Positions 1-9,829 of a DNA stretch of 36,000 nt are shown one piece after another. A model generated the notes under the pieces. The model had not been told where the DNA came from and did no database searches. It was given only the letters and a program-made list of their open reading frames with translations. The first letter of the stretch is position 1. Every line of letters begins with the position of its first letter. This DNA comes from Glandiceps talaboti (Eukaryota; Hemichordata; Enteropneusta; Spengelidae): the NCBI RefSeq assembly GCF_964340395.1, contig NC_135569.1:7743040-7779039 (forward strand), in the 5' to 3' direction. The translations under genes were made by a program, and so were the position numbers.

Positions 1-103
1 TCAAGTACCCCCCCCCCCCTGCCAAAACCCCAAATATTTCAAGTACCCCCCCCCCCCCTACCCGAATAAATTTTCAAGTACCCCCACCCGAATAAATTTT
101 CTT
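1..103. repeat. C-run tandem repeat at the window edge
   Basis: A short unit beginning TCAAGTACCCCC recurs three times, with C runs of different length and, in the last two copies, a CCCGAATAAATTTTC tail. It is a local tandem repeat that probably continues to the left of the window. No coding content is visible. Confidence 0.7.
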
Positions 104-850
104 TGGAATACTCCTGTGCGTTAACATTCAATACCAAGTACAAAATTGTACATAATACACTTAATACCAACTTTGTCCATTATGTATGTAATCAATTTGT
201 ATATTGTGTGTGTATATATATACACAAACACCAGTTAAAACAAAATGTTATGTTAACCAGTGCATTGCCTTTCCAAAAAACAACATATACTTGTAAATGA
301 ATTACACTTTGAATTTGAATAACTCTTGTAAAATGATCAGCAGACCAACTGAGTCTTTGTTTTCTGTTCAATATTGTATTAATACATTATACTAGTAGTG
401 TTACAGTTGAATGCCATTTTAGTTGTATTTGCAAATATTGTAATGCACATGTTATCTAAAGAGAGTTTTATACTGTATTGTTCCAGTTCAGTTTCCTAAA
501 TGTGTGGTAAAAGAAATCAAATTAGTCTAAATAACACTGAAAAAACTCTTAATAAAATGCATTGCCATGTATCCCGTTCTTGTTTGATGTAAATTAGTTC
601 AATATAATGTCAAAAGAAAATAAATGTATGACTCAAAAATGCCAGCCACATTTCATCTAACAGAATAGGAATCAAGTGATATAAATTAGTGGTAATGATA
701 ATTAAGATGGCCCTATTATCATAGTAATTGTATATCTTAATGAACCTGGTAATACATTTACCTTGTAAGAGCCTGATTTTTGGACTGGGTTTGACGTTAG
801 ATTACAAAGGTGAATGCAGGATTTTAAACAAAGTCTCAGAATGTGTTTAT
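104..850. other. AT-rich non-coding stretch
   Basis: No reading frame with coding character, no recognisable repeat family and no RNA gene was seen. Its only possible role is as 3' flank of the weak candidate exon at 851-977. Confidence 0.4.
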
Positions 851-977
851 TTAAATTTTTGATTTCCAAGTGGTAGCTCTCCTTCTAGATCTTGTGTATA
901 TAAACATGGTATTGTCATCATCATCATCATCAGACCCAATTTCTCCTTCAACTTCATCAGAGTTGGAAGTAGCATTT
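851..977 (-). other. weak candidate terminal exon, acidic C-terminus
   Basis: On the minus strand an open frame runs from a possible acceptor (AATAG, just above 977) to a TAA at 851-853. It encodes an acidic tail containing SDEVEGE and a run of six Asp from GAT codons, then a basic stretch TRSRRR. An AATAAA (846-851) overlaps the stop codon. It could be the last exon of an unrecognised minus-strand gene, but no convincing upstream exon was found and a GAT microsatellite can produce such a frame by chance. Confidence 0.18.
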
Positions 978-1139
978 CTATTCTTTTACAGTACAGTAGA
1001 TGTGGGCTTTTGCGAGCATGATTAACTATATGGACCTCAAAAGTTTGTTTTCCTACTCATTAGCAACATGATTATTTACATTATTTCTACATCCAAACTG
1101 TGCGCAGGACCACTAACAAATTATTTTGCATTAGAAATT

Positions 1140-1182
1140 GTCTGTTTGTATGTCTGTCTGTCTGTATGTATGTATGTATGTA

Positions 1183-1270
<88 letters not shown>

Positions 1271-1370
1271 CGTCCGTCCGTCCGTCCGTCCGTCCGTCCG
1301 TCCGTCCGTCCGTCCGTCCGTATGTATGTATGTATGTATGTATGTATGTGTGTATGTATGTATGTATGTG
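1140..1370. repeat. compound tetranucleotide microsatellite (CTGT/CCGT/ATGT)
   Basis: Blocks of CTGT, then CCGT, then ATGT follow each other over about 230 bp. All long open frames here are artefacts of the 4-bp period, which reads as YVCM-, SVCL- or SVRP-type repeats in every frame. Confidence 0.95.
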
Positions 1371-2338
1371 TTCTTTCTTTCTTCTCCATTGCTATACTTC
1401 GAATCAGAAAATGTGGCTTTCGCGGCAGATTGTCTATGAAATTCTAGTGTACTACTTAGATGTTTGGGTAAATTCAATTTTGTGTTCTCTACTTACGTGT
1501 GATGGGTTTAGGTACCATGACTTGAACTTTACATATATTCAGGGCGTTTTGAAAGAGTACGCGAACACGAGGATCTTAGCCGTTTTTGTTCTTATTCACA
1601 GCTGGTATAAAAGAAATGATAACAATGTAGAACGACTGGTGACTACATTTTTATGATTAAATAATATAAACTTACCAGGAAAAGACGACGAGGAAGTAAC
1701 GGCCAATATACTAAACCAAATTGCAAGAGTATTACCGACACAGGTATAAATCTTCGAAATTGACAGGTCCATTATCGATGCATTTGGTTAAGTAGCTCTT
1801 TTTTCACTGAGAAATAGTAATGTGACACTGTTCATATTATATATAAAATTAATTTTACTCAAGGTATCGCAATTACATAATGCCAGTCATCAAGAACATG
1901 CATATAATTGTCAATTAACTAATGGTTTCAATGACGATTTAGAATAACAACTACCATCGCTTCTAATGTGATGACTATATTTGGATAAATGGTGGATATA
2001 GTGAAACTCTGGTTTTTTTTACTATTTACGTCGACTCATTTGGCTATTAAATATCTCATCACTCATTCGTTCTGTATCCACAATTGTGAATGAAGGACAC
2101 ACCTTAATCAATCCGAGGCAAGCCAGGTATTTCAGCAACTAAGCGATGTGTGTCATTTACAATGTTCGATATCTCAAATAGGAGAAAGCATAAAACAAAT
2201 AAACAGTAAGACAACAGTTATAAAATGCAATCAAGCAAGTGGTGTGGTGAAAAGTATTGAGTATACCAGACATATGTAATATCGAGGGAGGGATACATTC
2301 ACAGAACACTGTTATATATTGCTCAAAATACTAACAAA
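1371..2338. other. non-coding stretch without a supported gene
   Basis: The sequence is AT-rich and no supported gene was found. A TATAAAAG string occurs at about 1605 without an associated gene. A short open block at 1679-1744 with AG/GT-like borders was considered and rejected. Confidence 0.35.
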
Positions 2339-2403
2339 CGTTTGTTTGTTTGTTTGTTTGTTTGTTTTTTGTTTTGTTTTTTGTTTGTTGTTTGTTTGTT
2401 TTA
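2339..2403. repeat. TTTG-type microsatellite
   Basis: Imperfect TTTG repeats are interrupted by longer T runs over about 65 bp. Confidence 0.9.
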
Positions 2404-2641
2404 AACAGTTATTAGTGCCAGGCAGCCAGGGGTGTAAAATGGATACAAGCAAAATCCATTTGAGTTCCAAAATATGGTATTAAAGGTTCATTATTTGAAG
2501 TCTCGTTTTGTCTTGTTCAAGGCTATCTGCATAATTAATCAAGTCTGCACTCTCATTTAAATTTGGCCAAAAAACCATGTATAATATCAGGATGAGTCAT
2601 GCGTAGCATTGCTTCTCATCTCCTGAGAGCTGCTTGCATAT

Positions 2642-2854
2642 TTAATGATGTTTAAATCTAACGATGAGTGGAGGATCTTTAAAAGGTAGATGACCAATCG
2701 AGGCCTCTTCATCTGTCTGCATGTTGCGGAGTTTCGGATTAATCTGACGTATATTGAAACCATTAACTACATTTGCATAACAATCATTAGGACCCAAGCT
2801 ATTATTATACATTTCAACTTGTGTAGTCACATAGTGAACATTCAATTGTTCTTG
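2642..2854 (-). other. weak candidate terminal exon (70 codons plus stop)
   Basis: On the minus strand an acceptor-like TGTGTGTATAG precedes 70 open codons starting QEQLNVHYV and ending PPLIVRFKHH, then TAA. Its residue composition looks protein-like and not microsatellite-derived. I do not recognise the sequence. No upstream exon was found before the LINE block, so it could be a gene tail cut off by transposon insertion, part of another decayed transposon, or chance. Confidence 0.2.
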
Positions 2855-3085
2855 CTATACACACAGGAGACCTTGAAACGTGAAAGCAACGCGTTTGGAC
2901 ACTTTGTTGCTGAAGACTTTTTAGTTTAGAACTATCACCTAGCATACAACACACGCTTCATTTCAGTTTTGTATAACAAATTACAATGTCAACAACAACA
3001 ACTACCAGTGCTCACAAACAAATACCATTTTCTTGAAATAAATTCATATGATCACATATGATCACTCCTATACACCCCAACAGAC

Positions 3086-3142
3086 GAAACCTACATGTAC
3101 ATACATACATACATACATACATACATACATACATACATACAT
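3086..3142. repeat. CATA microsatellite
   Basis: About a dozen CATA units lie just beyond the 3' end of the LINE fragment at 3245. The orientation is opposite to the ATGT array at 4324-4575 on the other side of that fragment. Confidence 0.9.
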
Positions 3143-3244
3143 TTGTACTGAAAGCTTATTGTGTAGAAATTGTGATTTATATTGATAAGTAAAAGCATAC
3201 CATCAGTTCATTCATACCTATATAATCTCGTGCCATTAATTTTA

Positions 3245-3819
3245 GTATTTATAACTATTGTCCCTGAACCCAAGTCCCCACGACGGCATCTATCATACGC
3301 AACCTTAGCCCCGTCCGTAAGACTGTGTTGCTTACACTTGCATTAAAGTCACCTACCAAAATAAAGTCGCAATTCTCGTAACGTGAATTGATATCTATAA
3401 TACAATTTTCAAGTTGTGTAATGCCATTTGATTCACCCTCATTGTAAATAGAGGCACCCTCTGGAGATATGTACTTAATAAGATAATATCACGGGTTAGA
3501 TGAAATGCATTCTTATTAATTATTACTAATGCTACAACATGTTCCGAACCAACACTAATTCTTTTAACAAACTGATTCATTTCATTTGAAATAAAAAACA
3601 CATACACCACCAGAAAATCTTCCGAATCTACTGGAACGTTTTCTAAAGGTTGAATAACACTTGTGAGTTGATAACCAGTCATTAAAATTCACATATGATT
3701 CTGCCCACGTTTCAGAAATACATACAATTGTACAATTTGAAAAATACTGCTTCAGTGCATGGTTCTGAATATGTTTTTTCAGACCCCTGGCATTCCATGC
3801 TACAATAGTATCAGTAATT
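3245..3819 (-). pseudogene. LINE endonuclease domain fragment (copy 1)
   Basis: Read on the minus strand, this encodes the start of an apurinic/apyrimidinic-type endonuclease as found at the N-terminus of LINE ORF2: TIVAWNARGLKK, then IVCISETWAES, then GGVCVFYF, and further on FILVGDFNA. The WN-RGL, SETW and GDFN signatures appear in the expected order. Stops and at least two frame changes separate the blocks (after VFYFK, and before ISPEGAS), so it is dead. It ends without a reverse transcriptase. It lies directly downstream of an ORF1 C-terminal fragment, as in an ORF1-ORF2 LINE. The 5' part (3641-3819) is repeated at 6656-6834. Confidence 0.75.
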
Positions 3820-3887
3820 CTAATCCTAGTTTGACTACAGTTAACAATTTCTCTCTGAAAAGAAACTGACGGGGCTTGGCCACACCT

Positions 3888-4324
3888 CTATACTGGTAAT
3901 AGTTCGTTTGTTCGATCTATTAACTTGAATTTTGAGCCGTCGATTACCAATTTGTCATACGAGATGAAAGGTGGTTTACCTTCTTCTCTGGCCTTGATGA
4001 GAAATTGGATAAGCTTCTTTCGCATACGACGAACCAGCGGTGGAAAGTCTTTACTAACGATCAAATTCAAATCTTTTATTGAGCTTGACCTTGCTTTTTG
4101 TAGTATTGTCGTACGTGTCTTATAAGATTGAAATTTGACTATGATTGGTCGGGGTTCTCCTCTCTTTCTTGAAGTGTTCAGTCTGTGTGCTCTCTCAATA
4201 GAGATTGTACTTTCATTGTCCGCATCTACGATATGTAACTGGTTCCCTATCACTTCTCGAAACTTTCTTTCGCAGTCATCCCACGTTTCGCTTTCTTCTT
4301 CCTTTATTCCTCTAAATATCAAAT
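3888..4324 (-). pseudogene. LINE ORF1 C-terminal domain (copy 1)
   Basis: An open frame of about 145 codons starts immediately after the ATGT array with LIFRGIKEEESETWDD, continues through ISIERAHRLN and RPIIVKFQSYKTR, and ends at NELLPV with a stop. The RNA-binding C-terminal half of L1-type ORF1 proteins has this pattern (ERAHR followed by RPIIVKF). The N-terminal coiled-coil half is missing: the frame runs upstream only into the microsatellite, which reads as YIHT repeats, as in a 5'-truncated insertion. The endonuclease fragment follows after about 70 bp. The copy at 6903-7339 encodes the same residues. Confidence 0.75.
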
Positions 4325-4542
4325 GTATGTATGTATGTATGTATGTATGTATGTATGTATGTATGTATGTATGTATGTATGTATGCATGTATGCATGTAT
4401 GCATGTATGTATGTATGTATGTATGTATGTATGTATGTATGCATGCATGTATGCATGTATGTATGTATGTATATATGTATATATGTATGTATGTATGTAT
4501 GTATGTCTGTATGTGTGTATGTATGTGTGTATGTGTGTTTGT

Positions 4543-4575
<33 letters not shown>
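4324..4575. repeat. ATGT/ATGC/GTGT microsatellite, copy 1
   Basis: About 250 bp of ATGT with interspersed ATGC, grading into TG repeats at the right end. The corresponding array in the second copy (7339-7862) is about 270 bp longer. Confidence 0.95.
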
Positions 4576-4576
<1 letters not shown>

Positions 4577-6330
4577 TCTACATCAGATGACTAGAAACAG
4601 ACTTAAGAATTAAAGTAAAATATATGGTATTGATTTGATAAGTTATCATGAAAGAGGCATTAATGACATCTACACGTTATTCTTTTCTAGGTCACGAACG
4701 TCACTAGACAATTGGGAGCTAAGATCAACATACTTAGTACAAGTTATTTGATGTAAAGATGTCGTTTCAGTGATATATTTGCACTGAAATACCAAATTCA
4801 TACTTGACATTTATAAGTCCTTTGCGGTCTCATAACATAAATCCTCTTATGCGATCGTAAATGTCAGAATAGAAATATTTTATGATAAAATTTACAGACA
4901 TACTTAACCCAGTAAAAACTAACGCTTCTCAAAAGCTATGTAAGTGTTAGATATAGAAAGCATTGTTAATGTGTTAATGTATACTGTATGAGTACGCAGA
5001 GATTTTGGATACAATGCTTGTTTGTAATGGGTACAATAACAGATGTAAAGCAAAAAAATAAACCTCTGTTCATTGGAGAAAGTAGTCTCAAATTGGGTCT
5101 CGACGGAGAGTGTAAATCTGAGTAGACAAACACACAAATTTATAGTCTAACGACTCGCGTTGACGCAAGCCTTGAACTAGCTGTAGACGTGACGGAGAAG
5201 GGTACGGTATGGACGATCGCGCAGTGTGACACAAGCTCAATAAACGAACTGCTAACCACTTCTAATACCGCTTGGTAAACAACGCCAGTGCGTTTGCTTG
5301 AATGACGTGAGCTGAGGAGGAAATTCAGTTATGATATTCATGAAGCGCTCCGATGTAAGGACCGTGTCATGTCATAAAGCACTGGGCTCAGACCACTAAA
5401 AAGAGGTGGTTCTGAGTACTGGGTTATTCTATTTTTGTAAATGACAAACCAGACAAACCATGTCGTCACCATGACATGGTCCGTACACATACAATGGTAT
5501 TCTACGGATTTTACGATCCAGTAGTTCGGGGTACGACCCGCGTATACAAAACAATGGTATCCTAGTTACGGATTAATGACGTTTGGTGTTGTATATTTGA
5601 CAAACGATACTTCCTTCTGCATTAAAATATCAGACCATTTTTGATTGCGACGTAAACCACATAACTTTATGAACGTGACCGGATTTAGAGAATTGTGAGG
5701 ATTCTGGTAAGATATTCGATCTTTTTTTGCAATATTAACTTATGAAGAATCGTGTTAGTCTTGAAAAGACAGAATCATTACAATATATAAGAATATGTGT
5801 TTCTTTAGGTTTGAGTTTACGAGTCAGACACACCTGACAACATTATGTAAAAGTCAAGGAAGTTGCGGAATTTGTCAAAAAGTGATATTCTTGATTTGTT
5901 TGCCTCGGGGACTATATATCCTGTCAAATCCCAAATCCTAGTTTCAAATAGGAGCACATGAACAAATTGACCTTGAATTAAATGTCTTTAATACGTTTTT
6001 CACTCGCATAAATGGCGTTTGTATGTGTCAACATAATACTGCCAATAGATAAATCTGTATATAGATGTAACTTTTGTATCTAGATCATATACTGATATGA
6101 GCTTATGAGTTATATATAATGACAAGGGAGAAAGGGAAGGCGACGCCAACAATATTATGCGCAAAACAACCAGTTACCCCTTCTTGACCTGGCTGCTTCA
6201 ACAATGCTAACCCATTGATAGGCATAAAAGCTCACTTCATAGACAATTATGTACTGAGTATTGTTCAATGTATATATTGTCACAAAAGAATGGCGTGACA
6301 GAAGAACTATTGATACCATACTGTGGCCAT
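4576..6330. other. anonymous 1.75-kb segment in duplication copy 1
   Basis: No credible coding frame was found; the longest is 72 codons without recognisable features. The segment separates LINE-derived blocks from two different elements and is flanked by an ATGT and a GA array. It includes inverted repeats such as CTCAGACCAC/GTGGTTCTGAG (about 5370-5420) and an outer GGACCGTGTCATG/CATGACATGGTCC pair. It may be a non-autonomous transposon or LINE untranslated sequence. I do not recognise it. Confidence 0.5.
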
Positions 6331-6380
6331 TCTAGTCCACTTGCTTAGTCGTGATTGTTTTCACTTGGTGCGTGACAGGC

Positions 6381-6382
<2 letters not shown>

Positions 6383-6477
<95 letters not shown>

Positions 6478-6478
6478 G

Positions 6479-6524
<46 letters not shown>
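6383..6524. repeat. GA microsatellite, copy 1
   Basis: About 140 bp of GA repeats with two small interruptions, followed by GACGTC. The homologous array in copy 2 is at 9736-9829. Confidence 0.95.
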
Positions 6525-6525
<1 letters not shown>

Positions 6526-6655
6526 GTCTATTTTTCTTGTAATAGAATATCGTCGCACTGAGAGAGTGTGCCAAGATTTTGCGCAGCCGCTGCGTTGTTT
6601 TGTGATAAATTTCCATCGCTTTCGTCGGAGTTGCTATCGAGTTCCGTATCACTTG
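6525..6655 (-). pseudogene. Tx1-like LINE ORF1 fragment (duplicated piece)
   Basis: On the minus strand it encodes TSDTELDSNSDESDGNLSQ and further acidic, Asn/Ala-rich residues, matching the C-terminal end of the ORF1 remnant at 9830-9960 apart from a few substitutions. Its upstream side is fused to the endonuclease fragment at 6656, marking the duplication junction. Confidence 0.7.
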
Positions 6656-6834
6656 TTCTAAAGGTTGAATAACACTTGTGAGTTGATAACCAGTCATTAA
6701 AATTCACATATGATTCTGCCCACGTTTCAGAAATACATACAATTGTACAATTTGAAAAATACTGCTTCAGTGCATGGTTCTGAATATGTTTTTTCAGACC
6801 CCTGGCATTCCATGCTACAATAGTATCAGTAATT
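6656..6834 (-). pseudogene. LINE endonuclease fragment (copy 2)
   Basis: Same N-terminal endonuclease coding as copy 1 (WNARGLKK and ISETWAES), but cut at the duplication junction soon after NDWLSTHKCYSTF. Nothing of the GDFN region remains in this copy. Confidence 0.7.
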
Positions 6835-6902
6835 CTAATCCTAGTTTGACTACAGTTAACAATTTCTCTCTGAAAAGAAACTGACGGGGCTTGGCCACAC
6901 CT

Positions 6903-7339
6903 CTATACTGGTAATAGTTCGTTTGTTCGATCTATTAACTTGAATTTTGAGCCGTCGATTACCAATTTGTCATACGAGATGAAAGGTGGTTTACCTTCTT
7001 CTCTGGCCTTGATGAGAAATTGGATAAGCTTCTTTCGCATACGACGAACCAGCGGTGGAAAGTCTTTACTAACGATCAAATTCAAATCTTTTATTGAGCT
7101 TGACCTTGCTTTTTGTAGTATTGTCGTACGTGTCTTATAAGATTGAAATTTGACTATGATTGGTCGGGGTTCTCCTCTCTTTCTTGAAGTGTTCAGTCTG
7201 TGTGCTCTCTCAATAGAGATTGTACTTTCATTGTCCGCATCTACGATATGTAACTGGTTCCCTATCACTTCTCGAAACTTTCTTTCGCAGTCATCCCACG
7301 TTTCGCTTTCTTCTTCCTTTATTCCTCTAAATATCAAAT
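6903..7339 (-). pseudogene. LINE ORF1 C-terminal domain (copy 2)
   Basis: Encodes the same residues as 3888-4324 (LIFRGIKEEE to NELLPV). Upstream it reads into the expanded ATGT array, giving an artificial open frame of 286 codons whose first half is microsatellite. Identity to copy 1 fits a recent duplication, not selection. Confidence 0.75.
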
Positions 7340-7862
7340 GTATGTATGTATGTATGTATGTATGTATGTATGTATGTATGTATGTATGTATGTATGTATG
7401 TATGTATGTATGTATGTATGTATGTATGTATGTATGTATGTATGTTTGTATGTATGTATGTATGTATGTATGTATGTATGTATGTATGTATGTATGCATG
7501 TATGCATGTATGTATGTATGTATGTATGTATGTATGCATGCATGCATGCATGTATGTATGTATGTATGTATGTATGTATGCATGTATGTATGTATGTATG
7601 TATGTATGTATGTATGTATGTATGTATGTATGTATGTATGCATGTATGCATGTATGCATGTATGTATGTATGTATGTATGTATGTATGTATGCATGTATG
7701 TATGTATGTATGTATGTATGTATGTATGTATGTATGTATGTATGCATGTATGCATGTATGCATGTATGTATGTATGTATATATGTATATATGTATGTATG
7801 TATGTATGTATGTGTGTGTGTATGTATGTGTGTTTGTGTGTGTTTGTGTGTGTGTGTGTGTG
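7339..7862. repeat. expanded ATGT/ATGC microsatellite, copy 2
   Basis: About 520 bp of ATGT with ATGC blocks, ending in TG repeats. It is open in several frames on both strands because of the 4-bp period; none is a gene. Confidence 0.95.
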
Positions 7863-9660
7863 TTCTACATCAGATGACTAGAAACAGACTTAAGAATTAA
7901 AGTAAAATATATGGTATTGATTTGATAAGTTATCATGAAAGAGGCATTAATGACATCTACACGTTATTCTTTTCTAGGTCACGAACGTCACTAGACAATT
8001 GGGAGCTAAGATCAACATACTTAGTACAAGTTATTTGATGTAAAGATGTCGTTTCAGTGATATATTTGCACTGAAATACCAAATTCATACTTGACATTTA
8101 TAAGTCCTTTGCGGTCTCATAACATAAATCCTCTTATGCGATCGTAAATGTCAGAATAGAAATATTTTATGATAAAATTTACAGACATACTTAACCCAGT
8201 AAAAACTAACGCTTCTCAAAAGCTATGTAAGTGTTAGATATAGAAAGCATTGTTAATGTGTTAATGTATACTGTATGAGTACGCAGAGATTTTGGATACA
8301 ATGCTTGTTTGTAATGGGTACAATAACAGATGTAAAGCAAAAAAATAAACCTCTGTTCATTGGAGAAAGTAGTCTCAAATTGGGTCTCGACGGAGAGTGT
8401 AAATCTGAGTAGACAAACACACAAATTTATAGTCTAACGACTCGCGTTGACGCAAGCCTTGAACTAGCTGTAGACGTGACGGAGAAGGGTACGGTATGGA
8501 CGATCGCGCAGTGTGACACAAGCTCAATAAACGAACTGCTAACCACTTCTAATACCGCTTGGTAAACAACGCCAGTGCGTTTGCTTGAATGACGTGAGCT
8601 GAGGAGGAAATTCAGTTATGATATTCATGAAGCGCTCCGATGTAAGGACCGTGTCATGTCATAAAGCACTGGGCTCAGACCACTAAAAAGAGGTGGTTCT
8701 GAGTACTGGGTTATTCTATTTTTGTAAATGACAAACCAGACAAACCATGTCGTCACCATGACATGGTCCGTACACATACAATGGTATTCTACGGATTTTA
8801 CGATCCAGTAGTTCGGGGTACGACCCGCGTATACAAAACAATGGTATCCTAGTTACGGATTAATGACGTTTGGTGTTGTATATTTGACAAACGATACTTC
8901 CTTCTGCATTAAAATATCAGACCATTTTTGATTGCGACGTAAACCACATAACTTTATGAACGTGACCGGATTTAGAGAATTGTGAGGATTCTGGTAAGAT
9001 ATTCGATGTTTTTTGCAATATTAACTTATATGAAGAATCGTGTTAGTCTTGAAAAGACAGAATCATTACAATATATAAGAATATGTGTTTCTTTAGGTTT
9101 GAGTTTACGAGTCAGACACACCTGACAACATTATGTAAAAGTCGAGGAAGTTTATGGAACACTGTCGGAATTTGTCAAAAAGTAAGAGTCTTGATTTGTT
9201 TGCCTCGGGGATTTATCCTGCCAAATCCCAAATCCTAGTTTCAAATAGGAGCACATGAACAAATTGACCTTGAATTAAATGTCTTTAATACGTTTTTCAC
9301 TCGCATAAATGGCGTTTGTATGTGTCAACATAATACTGCCAATAGATAAATCTGTATATAGATGTAACTTTTGTATCTAGACCATATACTGATATGAGCT
9401 TATGAGTTATATATAATGACAAGGGAGAAAGGGAAGGCGACGCCAACAATATTATGCGCAAAACAACCAGTTACCCCTTCTTGACCTGGCTGCTTCAACA
9501 ATGCTAACCCATTGATAGGCATAAAAGCTCACTCCATAGACAATTATGTACTGAGTATTGTTCAATGTATATATTGTCACAAAAGAATGGCGTGACAGAA
9601 GAACTATTGATACCATACTGTGGCCATTCTAGTCCACTTGCTTAGTCGTGATTGTTTTCA
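7863..9660. other. anonymous segment in duplication copy 2
   Basis: Counterpart of 4576-6330 with a few substitutions and small indels near 9005, 9150-9190 and 9212. It holds the same inverted repeats (for example 8674-8683 with 8692-8702). No gene is supported. Confidence 0.5.
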
Positions 9661-9733
9661 CTTGGTGCGTGACAGTAAAGCAGAGACGTCGCATTAAAGG
9701 TGGTGCTGACTTTGCCAGTGTACAACAATGCGC

Positions 9734-9735
<2 letters not shown>

Positions 9736-9829
<94 letters not shown>
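9736..9829. repeat. GA microsatellite, copy 2
   Basis: About 94 bp of uninterrupted GA. The string AGAGACGTC occurs both at its right edge and about 140 bp to the left (near 9682), so the interval is bracketed by a short direct repeat. Confidence 0.95.

Larger units (their letters stand above)
3641..6655. repeat. tandem duplication, copy 1
   Basis: The segment starting TTCTAAAGGTTGAATAAC at 3641 restarts at 6656, giving a 3015-bp unit. It contains, left to right, an endonuclease piece, an ORF1 C-terminal domain, an ATGT array of about 250 bp, about 1.75 kb of anonymous DNA, a GA array and a Tx1-like ORF1 piece. The junction at 6655/6656 joins the Tx1 ORF1 piece to the endonuclease piece with no more than about 1 bp of microhomology. 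Outside the microsatellites the copies differ at only scattered positions, so the event is recent relative to the decay of the LINEs. Confidence 0.93.

Noticed and set aside
1068-1656. Long open frames with SVCL, SVRP and YVCM repeats
   Set aside because: They arise from 4-bp microsatellites that stay open in several frames on both strands; the non-repeat tails have no recognisable features.
1679-1744. Possible 66-bp exon bounded by ACCAG and GTATAA
   Set aside because: The polypyrimidine tract is poor, the opposite strand has the stronger donor (GTAAGT), and no partner exon was found.
4919-5137. 72-codon frame, repeated at 8206-8424
   Set aside because: No family resemblance; it is duplicated only because the whole segment is duplicated.
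6903-7900. Open frames of 137-286 codons on both strands
   Set aside because: Mostly microsatellite read-through. Only the 6903-7339 part has real ancestry, and that is a LINE ORF1 fragment.
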